Of a DNA stretch of 64,000 bases, positions 48,964-59,577 are shown piece after piece. Where the stretch lies: positions 5,155,324 through 5,219,323 of the forward strand of contig CM037783.1 in NCBI GenBank assembly GCA_021229015.1, given 5' to 3'. Below the pieces are notes generated by a model that worked only from the letters and a program-made list of their open reading frames with translations, was not told the DNA's origin and made no database searches. Position numbers and translations under genes: made by a program. Numbering within the stretch: position 1 is the first letter of the stretch; each line of letters begins with the position of its first letter. Source of the DNA: Solen grandis. Lineage: Eukaryota; Mollusca; Bivalvia; Adapedonta; Solenidae.

Positions 48964-49047
48964 AGCTGGAACCAAACCAGATCATCCGACAGTTGCAGCA
49001 ACAGCCTAAATCAGTTCAATCCTCTGTGAGCTTATCTGGCCAACCCA
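48964..49047 (+). CDS. Glutamine-rich exon downstream of the recombinase domain
   Basis: 84 nt between CATCTTTTAG and GTAAGT, phase 1 to 1. Encodes LEPNQIIRQLQQQPKSVQSS. No terminal exon or polyadenylation site could be assigned. Confidence 0.45.
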
Positions 49048-50159
49048 GTAAGTATGTATTGTTATCAACAACAAAATGTCATCCCTGAAAAGTAAAAGTA
49101 TGGTGTATTTTGTTTGAAAATGTGTCATGAATATACAACTAAGACAAAAATCCTTATTGTAATTATACATCATGACTAGATGTACATTGTAAAAGAACTG
49201 TTCTTTATTTTGGTGTCACTGTGTCAAAGGTAAAGGTCGAGGGAGGATGGGGCCCCTACTTGAAAAACCTTGTCTGCTCAATAACTTGAGAATGGTTTGG
49301 CTTACCTCAGTCAAACTTTAAAGGGGCATTGCCTAATTGACTGGAAAGACCCCCCTATTTATTTTGGGGTAGCTGCATCAAAGGCCAGGTTGTGCAAGCA
49401 GGGATATTGATGGTTACATGTAGTCAATAGAATCTTACATGTTGTGCATCCATCTACCCAAAGGATGCATGTTAGATACTTTTTTTTTGCATATCCACAA
49501 AAATGCTATTATTAATAAATGTCATTTTCCAATACAAAATGGGAATTATATCTTTAGAATAGTTTATCAATTTACTACAGCAACAGTTTCATACTTGATG
49601 AAGTAAGTCGTGTAGATTTCCGTGAATGCAAAATCAGTGCATGTTGTACCTGGCTAAGCTGTTATTATGTCCCCTGAAAACACCACTGACACGATTTTCG
49701 GCAGTGGTTATTTTTAATACCTACTCCTTCATCAGTCTGGGGTAAAGGAAACTGGATTCATATTCACAGTCGAAGATTTTGGGCAGAGGTATGTATCTTT
49801 AATTATTTTATCAAGTTTATCATAGTGTTCAGGAACCTTATCAGAATGTAAACGTGATTTGAACCTTACTTTTTTATTGTTGTTGAAATTATCATACACC
49901 TTTTTATTATTATCGTTACGGTTTCTATTATACATATTTCATTGGTAAATATTACATTTCCCAGGGCGGAATGAAGCTGCCATTAACTCCATGCAGCTGA
50001 TGCAACTCCCAAGCTGACACGGCGCTCGGGAAGGGATCTGCAAAGAGAATAACAACATAACTATGATGCGCATGGAAACCACATCATAAACATCATGAAT
50101 GATGTGTACAGGGAACACAGTCTTCTGGGTTGTAAACATTTAAATATCGTCCTAACAGT
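49048..50159. other. Intergenic sequence
   Basis: No exon, RNA gene or clear repeat seen. Short frames are not conserved-looking. Confidence 0.3.
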
Positions 50160-51490
50160 GAGTTAAACCTGGGACTTGGTTCAAAACTGGAGTTTAGGTG
50201 CTCTTCGTGTGGTGTTCTTTCTTCAAAGATGGACAGTTACAATAGATGCCAAAGCACAAAGGCAGTAGCTTTAAATATGCAAATAGCTTCAGCTTTGCAA
50301 GACACTGTCATGGGATAAGAGAAGGGGAATCTGCTACTTGCATCTATGGGCATACCTCAACCTTCCAGGTCCCACATGCAAACGTTGATGAACCAAGCTT
50401 CCGTCAACACTTAATGAGGAGGACATGGCCGTCAAGAGGCAGCTTGTTATTAAACATAACCAGGAGTAAGGACGAAAAAACCTGAACCACTTGGACCTGT
50501 CTTTTGATGGCCGTTACAATGCAAACAGAATGATTTCGTCGTACAAACCTGGGCAGGCTGCATCACAGGCTTATGGTGTAGCCATAGAGAACAACACAAG
50601 TTACAAATACATTGTTGCCCTAGCTGTCTAGAATAAGCTTTGCTGGACTGGAGCTTATTTAAGAAACAAGGGATTTGACACATGTCCTGGTGGGCCATGC
50701 AGCATGTACAGCAAACATTCCATACATGGCGCCCCATTCAGAAAGATCCATGGCTTTCAGTATTGCCGAGCAACTTTCTAAGGAAGATATACTTTTTCGC
50801 AGCCTAACAACAGATGGGGACACCAAGGCTCACCTGGGCATGTCTGATTTTTATGACAAGCTCGGAAATGCCCGGACTGTAACTCGCCAAGCAGACCCCT
50901 ATCACTTGGGAAGCAAACGGGTAAGAAAGACAAGGCAGTCTAGCTGGGGCCCGACTATTACTCGTCAAGCAGGCCCCTATCGGAATAGAATATTGAATTA
51001 GCCTGACTATGTCCAAAGGAAAAAAGCTGCCATATGAAGCTAAACAACAAGCAACAACACCTCTAGCCAAGGATAGCAAATCAAGATGTCATGCCATAAT
51101 TGAAAAACTTCGGGCCGAGGCAGACGGTGATCTTTCAAACTTATTGAATTGTTTACCTGCAATCAAAGCTACAACTGTGGAGTGTTACGGGGGTAACTGC
51201 AGTTTCAGCCCACATGACTCCCTTATTTGTCATTTTAAATCATTTAGTGAAACTTCTGCTTTGTGTGAAAGAGGTGGTTGAAGGGTGTCCACATTTTTTT
51301 CATAAATGTATTCGACCGATCAGCATTGAGGAAGAAATTCGCTACAATTACAACTACACTACAACTTAAGTTTGAAAAAGCGGCTAAAATCGGTTGTTTT
51401 CTAAGGATGATCATACATTTTATTTACTCGGCTCTTGAAGTCAGAGGATTAAATTATCAGAAGCTGAACTTTCTGTCAGTCTGAAAATCT
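50160..51490 (+). pseudogene. Mutator-like DDE transposase relic
   Basis: Conserved-looking pieces appear in order but in different frames with many stops: STKAVALNMQIASALQDTVMG and LLLASMGIPQPSRSHMQTLM (~50250-50390), DLSFDGRYNANRMISSYKPG (~50495-50560), SERSMAFSIAEQL then SLTTDGDTKAHLGM (~50740-50845), and later basic pieces with NLLNCLPAIKATTVECYGG. The series resembles Mutator-like transposases common in mollusc genomes (GxxxxNLLSxLNIP, TTDGD motifs, from memory). The N-terminal zinc region is weak and terminal repeats were not found. A long-dead copy. Confidence 0.5.
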
Positions 51491-51854
51491 GGTTAATGCT
51501 GAATATCTGAAGAACAATGTATATATAAATGCCAGTGTTACTCTAGTGTTGTGCTGATGATCAATTATAATTGGTTATTGATAAAAAAGCTTGCATTGGT
51601 GAGAAGGTTTAGTAAGAAAAGAAGCTAATATAGTAATAATCCATTTAAACTGATAGGTGAAAAGCTGGCGGGTTGATGTTACAATTAATATTTGCATTTA
51701 AGTTTTGTTTTCCGTTCATGAATTCAAGTTTTTATCCAATCTTCATTAAATTTGGTCAGAATAGAATATTGAATTAGAGGCACCTCAACAGTCGAAAGAC
51801 CTCTAAATTTGGTCAGAATACTTATCTGCATGCATGGTATCTTAGACTTAATTA
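51491..51854. other. Intergenic sequence
   Basis: AT-rich. A TTTGGTCAGAATA block occurs twice (about 51750 and 51808). No gene. Confidence 0.3.
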
Positions 51855-52300
51855 GTCCCCTACCGGCTTCGCCGAAGGGGACTATAGGTTTGCACTCCGT
51901 CCGTCCGTCCCACACATGTTTTCCTGACCTTTTTTCTAAACGCTTGCAGATATTCATCTAATTTTTGGTATGTGAGTCTACTACCATGACATACAGATCA
52001 AGTTTGAATTTCGTTCCCGTTCACTGATTTTTGACGGAATAACGGCCCTTGGATTTAGAAAATTTCGTTAAAATAGCAGTTTTCCGGGCTTTTTTTCTAA
52101 ACGCTTGCAGATATTCATCTAATGTTTGGTGTGTGAGTTTACCACCATGACTTACAGATCAAGTTTGAGTTTCGTTCCGGTCAATTGATTTTTGACGGAA
52201 TTACGGCCCTTGGAATTAGTGGTAAAATAGCAGTTTTCCGGATTTTTTTTCTAAACGCTTGCAGATATTCATCTAATTTTTGGTGTGTGAGTCCAAAGGG
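51855..52300 (-). mobile_element. Pearl/HINE-like element (AGTCCCC family, reverse orientation)
   Basis: Begins with the terminal hairpin AGTCCCCTACCGG...GGGGACT, then ATAGGTTTGC and a CCGTCCGTCC microsatellite, the mirror of 8820-8862. It is followed by about 2.4 tandem copies of a ~160-bp core (TTTTTTCTAAACGCTTGCAG at ~51932, 52089, 52247). The opposite end is missing or unrecognisable. Confidence 0.6.
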
Positions 52301-52962
52301 GTTTGAAGCACCCGTTGTCTGTTATCCATTTCACGAATGTAGTATCAAAATAATAGAAAGGGCAGCAAGTCGATAAAGCTTACTTTTGACAGTGACCTTA
52401 ATTATTCTCCGATTTTTTCGCAAATACTTAGAATAAATCGATTCCGTAGGTCTCGATCGAATCGGAAATAATTTATCTTTACGAAAATATATACTTTTGC
52501 CACTCTGGAAACTCTTCCAACCTCTTAGTTGTCTTTCATTCATAAAAAATACCCGTTTTTTGTTAAGTCGGACAAGAAGTCGTAAAACCTAAACACCCGT
52601 TCCTCCCAAAGTAAACCGCATAAAAAAGCCAATTACTCGATAAAATCGGGACAACACATCATTAAAATTTAATAAATCGATTGCGTTTAAAATACAAGCC
52701 CGGGCGTTCCCTACCGTGCAACAATCGGCGAAAGTTTTTACTGTCGGCATTTATATGTAAATCACTTTCCATTATTGTGTCACGAGATGTATATGCAAGA
52801 CAAAATCCGATTGGCTTACACCTATTGTCACGCGCATCTGTCGCTGGCTCCCGAATGTCGTGCTGTGAAAACGGGATTTCCCCGCATGAGACAGGTTACC
52901 ACCTGCAAATGTGTGTGTATTAGGGAATACACAAGTTTCTATGAACTATGAATTCTTTGCAG
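52301..52962. other. Region upstream of the helicase exon
   Basis: No domain-bearing frame. A short open frame at 52681-52923 is not recognisable. Confidence 0.3.
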
Positions 52963-53366
52963 GAAACTGCATTCAACATTGTCTTCTATGGCCTAATTTG
53001 TTGTTAACGGGTGCGGCAGGGACTGGCAAATCATTCGTGGTAGAAAAAATGGTCAGTAGGCTAAAAGAAATCGGTAAGACAGTTTATTTGACTTGTATCA
53101 CAGGCATAGCATGTGCTTCATATTCAGTTGGAACGGCAATGACTATTCACAGATATGCAGAACTAGAAGATTGTCGTCACGGGCCATTAGAAATTCAATC
53201 TGTTATCATAAATAACCAAAAAAAATATGAGGAAGCACTTGCGCGTATTGTAAGCACAGATGTTTTAGTGATCGATGAGTGCTCGATGCTCAGCAGTAGG
53301 ACATTTGACATTCTCAATGCAGCCTGTCAACTAAAGGATCCCACAAAGTTGTTTGGGGGAATGCAG
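52963..53366 (+). CDS. PIF1-type DNA helicase, N-terminal exon or fragment
   Basis: After acceptor TTCTTTGCAG the frame encodes LLLTGAAGTGKSFVVEKM (Walker A), a CITGIACASYSVGTAMTIH motif Ia region and VLVIDECSMLS (Walker B, DEC). The family normally continues ...GGxQVIxxGDFxQLPPV. Here it reaches GGMQ and a donor-like GTAATA, after which the frame diverges. PIF1 helicases unwind DNA 5' to 3'. They are often amplified in invertebrates through Helitrons or as host paralogues. With no Rep domain nearby, I cannot tell which. The remaining helicase motifs are absent from the window. Confidence 0.65.
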
Positions 53367-53388
53367 GTAATACAAAACAAAATTCTTA

Positions 53389-53985
53389 ATGTGGACCACT
53401 ACCAGGATTGACATGAATGATAATAACTGGGTCCCAAACCAGTTCGTGGCGATCCTTCCACTGAAATCTGTAGCAGTATCACGTGAGTCAAATGTGGAAA
53501 CAAAAGAAAATGAATCTGACAATCCCAACAATAAATCAGACAATGTTAAAAGCTTAAGAAAGAATAAAAGCCTGAGCAACACAACAAGTGACAAGGACAC
53601 AGAGGGTACAAATCATCCTGAATACAAAGAAACAAGAAAGACAGTAACAAGGACAATCCTATGCTCAATAACAATACACAGCCATACAAACCAACGGATG
53701 TTTCCCCTCAAAGTCTTTTAGGCCTCTATGTTTTAGTTCAGTATGACAAACAGCCATACCCAGGGGTGGTTATTGACTGTGATGCACTGTATGCATAGGG
53801 TAGGAAGGAATTTGAAAAAAAATGTTCATTTTTTTGACCAAACGCTGTGCGAGATGAATGCTGGTATAGCATCGATGATATTTTGAGTATAATACCAGAG
53901 CCAGTTCTCAATGGTAGACAATATAACATAGATGAGGATCTATGGAGATTGGCTCTTGAAGAATTGAAAAAAAAATCTGTTTAAA
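53389..53985 (+). pseudogene. Degraded fragment of a mollusc multicopy protein (YPG/W domain)
   Basis: A hydrophilic Asn/Ser/Lys-rich frame (53389-53721) is followed in another frame by VLVQYDKQPYPGVVIDCD, CWYSIDDILSIIPEP and NIDEDLW, with in-frame stops. A YxxKPYPG ... FFWP ... W ... IPEP pattern recurs at the C-terminus of a large family of uncharacterised invertebrate proteins I remember. Decayed here. Confidence 0.4.
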
Positions 53986-55309
53986 TGTCAATGTCACCGT
54001 TAAGATGTAACAGATTCTAATGTAAGGAAAACATCTACATGTATTACATATTTACACATTAGGTATAATATGACTTCTGATCCACAGACATGATAACAAA
54101 AATGCTCTTGAAGGAGGTTTTTTATTGCTAATGACCTTTACAAAGCAGCCATCTGTTATGCAATTTATGTTCATTTTCCGTATTATCATAGATTTTTTTT
54201 ACTGTTATGATATCAAAAGTTTTATTTCTTTTAATTCAATAGTTAAATGAATTGAAATTTATTTCCATTATGAAAGCAAATTATTCAATGAAACATTGTA
54301 GAGATAAGGTAAACCTCTCTTATCTAGAATCCTCCCAAATCCGGACATTTTCCAGTCCAAAGAGAGTGGGGATTAAGAATTTCCACTGCAGTATTATTGA
54401 AAATTCCTTCGCGTAACCAGTTATGTCTTTGGCTTATGTAGGGCTAAAATATTGATATATATTGATATATTTTATTCTAAGCAATATGATGTTAATCTAG
54501 GAGAAGAAACTGCATAAAATTAATGGTTCTGCCAGAATATTCACAAGCTAAACGTTTTCATCCTGTTACGAGTTACATATGTCATGGCTGTTACTATTCA
54601 TGGTCCTTTGTGTTACTCTTAAATGCAGAAGTTCATGATACCATGGTAAATTCTATAAAGAAGATTCATGTTCTATCTTTATATGTTTTTTTTCATGTAA
54701 GTTGATGTTATATACTTCTGTTTTCAGTTGTTTTTTAATTCTTACGAGGTTCATTGGAAAATTGTCCATAGTGTTGCTTTTCTTGTCTTTTTAGTTACTT
54801 TGATTTCCCTGGAGCTACAGTGACATTTAAGCACCCAATTCTTTAACATAGCTATAATTGTTTTAGGTGTCTATGTTTCAAACTTGTTATATGGTTCTTA
54901 TAAGAAGAAGATAAACTAAATGTTTTAAATCATTCTAAGTTAACTGTAATCCAAGATTTTGTGTGGACAACTACATTATTATAGAACAAGTCACAAAAAT
55001 ATACATGTGAATATGTAATTTTGTTCTAGTAAAAACATAGCTCTGTAATAGGAGACGTAATTCACATTAGTTTAGACTATCAAAATGTTACACATGTTAA
55101 ATGTGTTTCCATTTATAATATAAATGAAGATATGTATATGTAACACCAATGACAGGGAAGGGCATCCCTATATAATATTTTATGAAGAAAATGTATTTCA
55201 TTGAAAGAGTTTTATATTCTAAGAGTTATTTTTGTTACCCTTAGTGTTCATATAAGTTAATAAACTTCAAACGAAGTTAATCGTTCTGTTTTCATTTTCT
55301 TCAAATTCC
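53986..55309. other. Intergenic sequence
   Basis: AT-rich, no gene or structured repeat recognised. Confidence 0.35.
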
Positions 55310-55690
55310 ATGTACGAAAGATGGACATTTTTTGAAATTGTCCCATATATGTTCGGAAATGCACTGGATGAGTTGTATGGGGATAGACCTAATATTAGAC
55401 CTGACGTTGTAATAAGCAATGCATCTACAGCTACCGGTACCAAAAGTGCTGAAAAAGGTAAGGTTAACCAAACTGTAACTGGTGGAGGAAATCCGGGAAA
55501 CACTGATGAGCAAGTTGCAGGTCCCAGTAATACTGGTAATGTTAGAAGAAAGAGGGCAACAATGGATGACAGTGAAGGTAATCCCTCTGCACCAAAAGTT
55601 CGCAGAACACAAGTTTCTGAGGTTTTACAGTATTTACAGAAGCACAGTGAAAGTATGGAAGAAAGACATGCTAATGAACAAAAAAAAACA
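55310..55690 (+). CDS. C-terminal part of a Myb/SANT-like protein (possible transposon-derived)
   Basis: The frame has a low-complexity Thr/Gly/Asn linker, a basic VRRKRATM motif and a C-terminal helix TQVSEVLQYLQKHSESMEER. This layout (linker, basic NLS, terminal E/K-rich helix) resembles the C-terminal half of Myb/SANT-like proteins that accompany PIF/Harbinger transposons. The DNA-binding part is not present upstream. It runs directly into an interspersed repeat at 55688, which supplies the apparent stop. Confidence 0.4.
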
Positions 55691-56395
55691 AGAGGGCCAT
55701 GATGGCCCTAGATCGCTCACCTGATATCATTAGGCTATGTAAAATCAAGTGACCCCTGGGGCAGAGCCAATTTTGACCCCAGGGTCATGATTTGAACAAA
55801 CTGGGTAGAGGTCTATTAGCCCATGTTACATACCAAATATCTAAACTCCAGACCTTGTGGTTTTTGAGAAGAAATTTTTCTAGATTTTTTTCCAAAATAA
55901 GTCTATGTAAAATCAAGTGATCCCTGGGGAGGGGCCAATATTTTCACCAAATATCTAAATGCCAGGCCATGTGTTTTCTAGTTTCCTAAAAAGAAGAATT
56001 TTCAAGTTATTTCTATATTAGCCTATGTAAAATCAGGTGACCCCGGGGCGGGGAAATATCTAAACCCTAGGCCTTGTGGTTTCTGAGAAGAAGATTTTTC
56101 AAGTTTTTCCTATATTAGCCTATGTTAAATCAAGTGACCCCTGGGGGGGGCCAATTTTGACCCCAGGGCATAATTTGAACAATTTTGGTGGATCATAGAC
56201 ATGCTCAACCAAATATCTAAACCCGGCCTTGTGGTTTCTGAGAAGAAGATTTTTTCAAGTTTTCCTATATTAGCTAGTTAAATCAAGTGACCCCTGGGGC
56301 AGGGCCAAATTTGACCCCAGGGCCATGATTTGAACAAATTTGGTTGTGATCTACAGACAGTGCTGCACACCAAATATCTAAACCCCGGGCCTTGT
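55688..56395 (+). mobile_element. Pearl/HINE-like element truncated by the assembly gap
   Basis: Starts ACAAGAGGGCCATGATGGCCCT then GATCGCTCACCTGA. Several tandem core copies share AAATCAAGTGACCCCTGGGG, TTTTGACCCCAGGG and ACCAAATATCTAAAC with the element at 13178-15066. The far end is lost in the gap. Confidence 0.7.
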
Positions 56396-56495
56396 NNNNN
56401 NNNNNNNNNNNNNNNNNNNNNNNNNNNNNNNNNNNNNNNNNNNNNNNNNNNNNNNNNNNNNNNNNNNNNNNNNNNNNNNNNNNNNNNNNNNNNNN
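56396..56495. other. Assembly gap (100 N)
   Basis: Exactly 100 N, lying inside a tandem-repeat element, a likely cause of the assembly break. Confidence 0.99.
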
Positions 56496-56498
56496 TCC

Positions 56499-56691
56499 CG
56501 GGGCTTTTACCTACATTTTGGCGGTAGATCCGTCAAACTCTGTTCTCACACCCTTCTCACACCCTTGTGCATCTGCACTAGAACCTTTGCGGACTACGGA
56601 ATTTGACATTGCCTTAGTCATCCGTAAGCAATTAGACCGTAGCCCTTCCATGGCTGTTCTCCGTGAATATGTGACCACGCCATTACACTGA
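56499..56691 (+). CDS. Possible coding fragment entering from the gap
   Basis: A GC-richer open stretch directly after the gap encodes FTYILAVDPSNSVLTPF and LEPLRTTEFDIALVIRK and ends TPLH plus TGA. Its composition differs from both flanks. No family recognised. Confidence 0.3.
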
Positions 56692-58692
56692 TTACATACA
56701 AGGGGTAACTCAAAAAATATGTGGACTGTCTAAATATCTTTTTTAATGTTTTAATGTCAATCATAATGATTTTTTTAATCCCTCATAACTTTGATGAATT
56801 TTCAGCATGTGCTTTAAGTTAAAATGTGATACTTTATTTAAGTAATATTTTTATGGTGTTATGAAAAACGTAAATAAACAGAAAGCAACACAACCTAAAA
56901 ATCAAAAATAATATTCAATTTAAATTCAATATAAAAGTTAAATATGGAGATAAAATTCCCTCAAAATGACATTGATTTATGCAATTACCATAAAATTTTT
57001 CTTTTCTGGCATCATTTTTGTGAATGTATGGCAACACTATATGTTAAAAATATTATGGTTTAGTGAAAACATACAAAAATGATGGAAACTGAATACCACA
57101 CCATTATCAAGTATTGCCATAACCTCCACCATGACACGTTGTAGATGACATGCAATATTTTAAAGTCAGTGACAACAACTTTACCATTAACAAGCACTCC
57201 CTCTAATTAAAACCCTGCTAAAATTAGGCAGCCCTTCCAGGTTAACATGAGAGTATTAAATCTTTGTACAAAACTAGAAATATCTTTAAAACAGATATTC
57301 AGCGGCATGCTTACGTAGTCACAAGCTGTATTTAATTCTGGTACCGTTACATAGCAAACTTTCTGTCTTTGATTTTACATATAATTTTCATGTCCATTTA
57401 CATTTGTGAAAAGTAAATAAACCAGCATAGACCATTAGCCTTAGCACTTAGAAATAAGTTTCTGATTGGTCAAAAACTGGTGAAAAATCTGGGTCATTAG
57501 AGCAAAAGGTAGCACACCACACTAAATGTAGCCACAGCTTCGAATGGCCAGGGAGGATTTCTTGAATAGGGTTAATATTCTGGATTTAAATGGCTGTTTG
57601 TCTTTTAAATGCTTTTTTAGCATCAAATTTGTTCTTGTGACTTCTAATATGAACTTTGGCAAATTCGAAAACAGGGCCAAGAATCATTTGTTCATGCTTG
57701 AGAATGTCAAGGACGCCATTTTCTGTAAACAGTACTTTTCGTCTGCATGGTGGTAAATATCAAGTCATTTTACAAGGGGGTACAAACTTTTAGCAATTGC
57801 CAAAAATATTCATGCGTGAGCACCACATTTTTGGAGATAGTTTGCAAGTATAGGGAGTTGCTAAAGCAGAAACACTTTGTTTAAAGCCTTTCTATTTGCA
57901 GATATTTTTTGCCAGAGTGACAAAATGTGGCGTTTGTGGTCTCGGCCCACAGTAGATTTTTGCCTTCAACAGGATGAATCACAGCTTCTTGTACTGCCTG
58001 GCCACTGTAAATGTCACAATTTTATTGCAGATTTGCAATGCAATGACTAATATGTTATCAATAAATGGTGTCTTTTTTTTCCAGGTTTTTTATTTCGGAG
58101 TCAGGAATTTTGGACATCTTGTTTGTGGGACATGGACAACAAAAAGTTGGATTTTTGTGTGGAATGCTACCAAAGCATACAGCTGCGGCCATAATTAAAA
58201 ACATATTCCATCAAGAGTTATCTACCTTGATGGACTGATTTCCCTGAGCACCCTTATAAAATTTCAAGTAAATCAATTGCTGAGAAATAAGCATTATAGT
58301 AACTGATGCATGGAAAACTTAAAACTTACTTACTTAGTTTTAAAAACAGCCATAATTTGATCAACAATCATCTTACTTGTTTGTTTAATGCCCCTGAAGA
58401 CCTTAGTAAAGTATCAAATCAAAAGGCATAGCTGGTAACTAAGATTTAATTGCAAACAAGTGGCAAAACTTTGGTAAACATAAGGCAGCAAAATAAAACA
58501 CAAGATACATTTTGTACAAAATTAATAAACATACACTGACTTAAACTTTTACATAAAGATTTATAACTTAAAGCAACTCATTCACATATGATCAGCAAAA
58601 ATAAAACAAAAGCACCGAATGTTTTTTTTGTTTTTTTTTAAAGAGGGGGAGATAAATTTGGTTAAAATGGACCTAAGAGTTACAGCCCTTTA
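56692..58692. other. Intergenic sequence
   Basis: 56701 (AAGGGGTAACTCAAAAAATATGTGG) resembles a mariner-type terminus, but no partner was found. No gene recognised. Confidence 0.35.
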
Positions 58693-59577
58693 TAACAAGA
58701 GCTGTCCATAAGACAGCGCACTCGACTTTTCTCAGTTCGCCATTAAAGAAAGGGCCAATCTTTGATGTTATTAGAGGTTGTTGCCCAACCAATTTGCTAT
58801 TTGTAAATACAGCCAAAAAATATCTAAGTATAAAAGGGTAAAATTGAAAATACACTGCATATAGGATTATGGGCCCTGCCAGTAAAGTTGAGGTAGTGTG
58901 GGTAAACAATAAATAAGTATTCCAAGTTATGGTGGAATACCTGTGATAGTATTGAAAATATACAACTTTGTAAAAAAATAAACCATGATTTCGGCTGTTT
59001 TCTAAGTATGAAAGGGGCATAATTCAAGAAGTAGTACAGCCAGGGTTATGGGCCTTGCTAGTAAGGCAGAGGTAGTGATGGTGAATAAGTACTTGAAGTT
59101 TCAGTCAAATACATGTGATAGTACAACTATGTAAAAAAATTACCATGATTTTGGTTGTTTTCTAAGTATGAAAGTGGCATAACTTAAGAAGTAGTACAGC
59201 AAGAAGTTATGGGCCTTGTTAGTAAGGTAGAGGTAATGATGGTGAATATGTACTTGAAGTTTCAGTTGAATACCGTAGATAGTATTGAAGATATACAACT
59301 TTGTAAAAACTTTAACCTTGATTTTGGCTGTTTTGTAAGTATGAAAGGGGCATAACTCCAAAAATAGGATAGCCAGGGTTGTGGGCCTTAGAAGAAAGGT
59401 AGAAGTGATGATGGTGAATAAGTATTTTAAGTTTGGGTGGAATACCTTTGATAGTATTTAAGTTATTGATGTTTGAAAAAAACTTTAACCTTGTGTTGCA
59501 ACGCCGACGCTGACGCTGACGCCGACGCCCGAGTGACAGTATAAGCTCTCATTTTCTTCGAAAAGTCGAGCTAAAAA
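58693..59577 (+). mobile_element. Pearl/HINE-like element (GAGCTGTCC family)
   Basis: Starts ACAAGAGCTGTCCATAAGACAGC (a hairpin) and ends GCTCTCATTTTCTTCG plus AAAAGTCGAGCTAAAAA. A core unit starting TCTAAGTATGAAAG recurs at about 58823, 59001, 59161 and 59334. A GACGCTGACGCCGACGCC microsatellite (59508-59530) precedes the 3' end. Same architecture as the elements at 8254 and 13178 but with unrelated sequence. Minus-strand frames in it are repeats, not genes. Confidence 0.65.
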
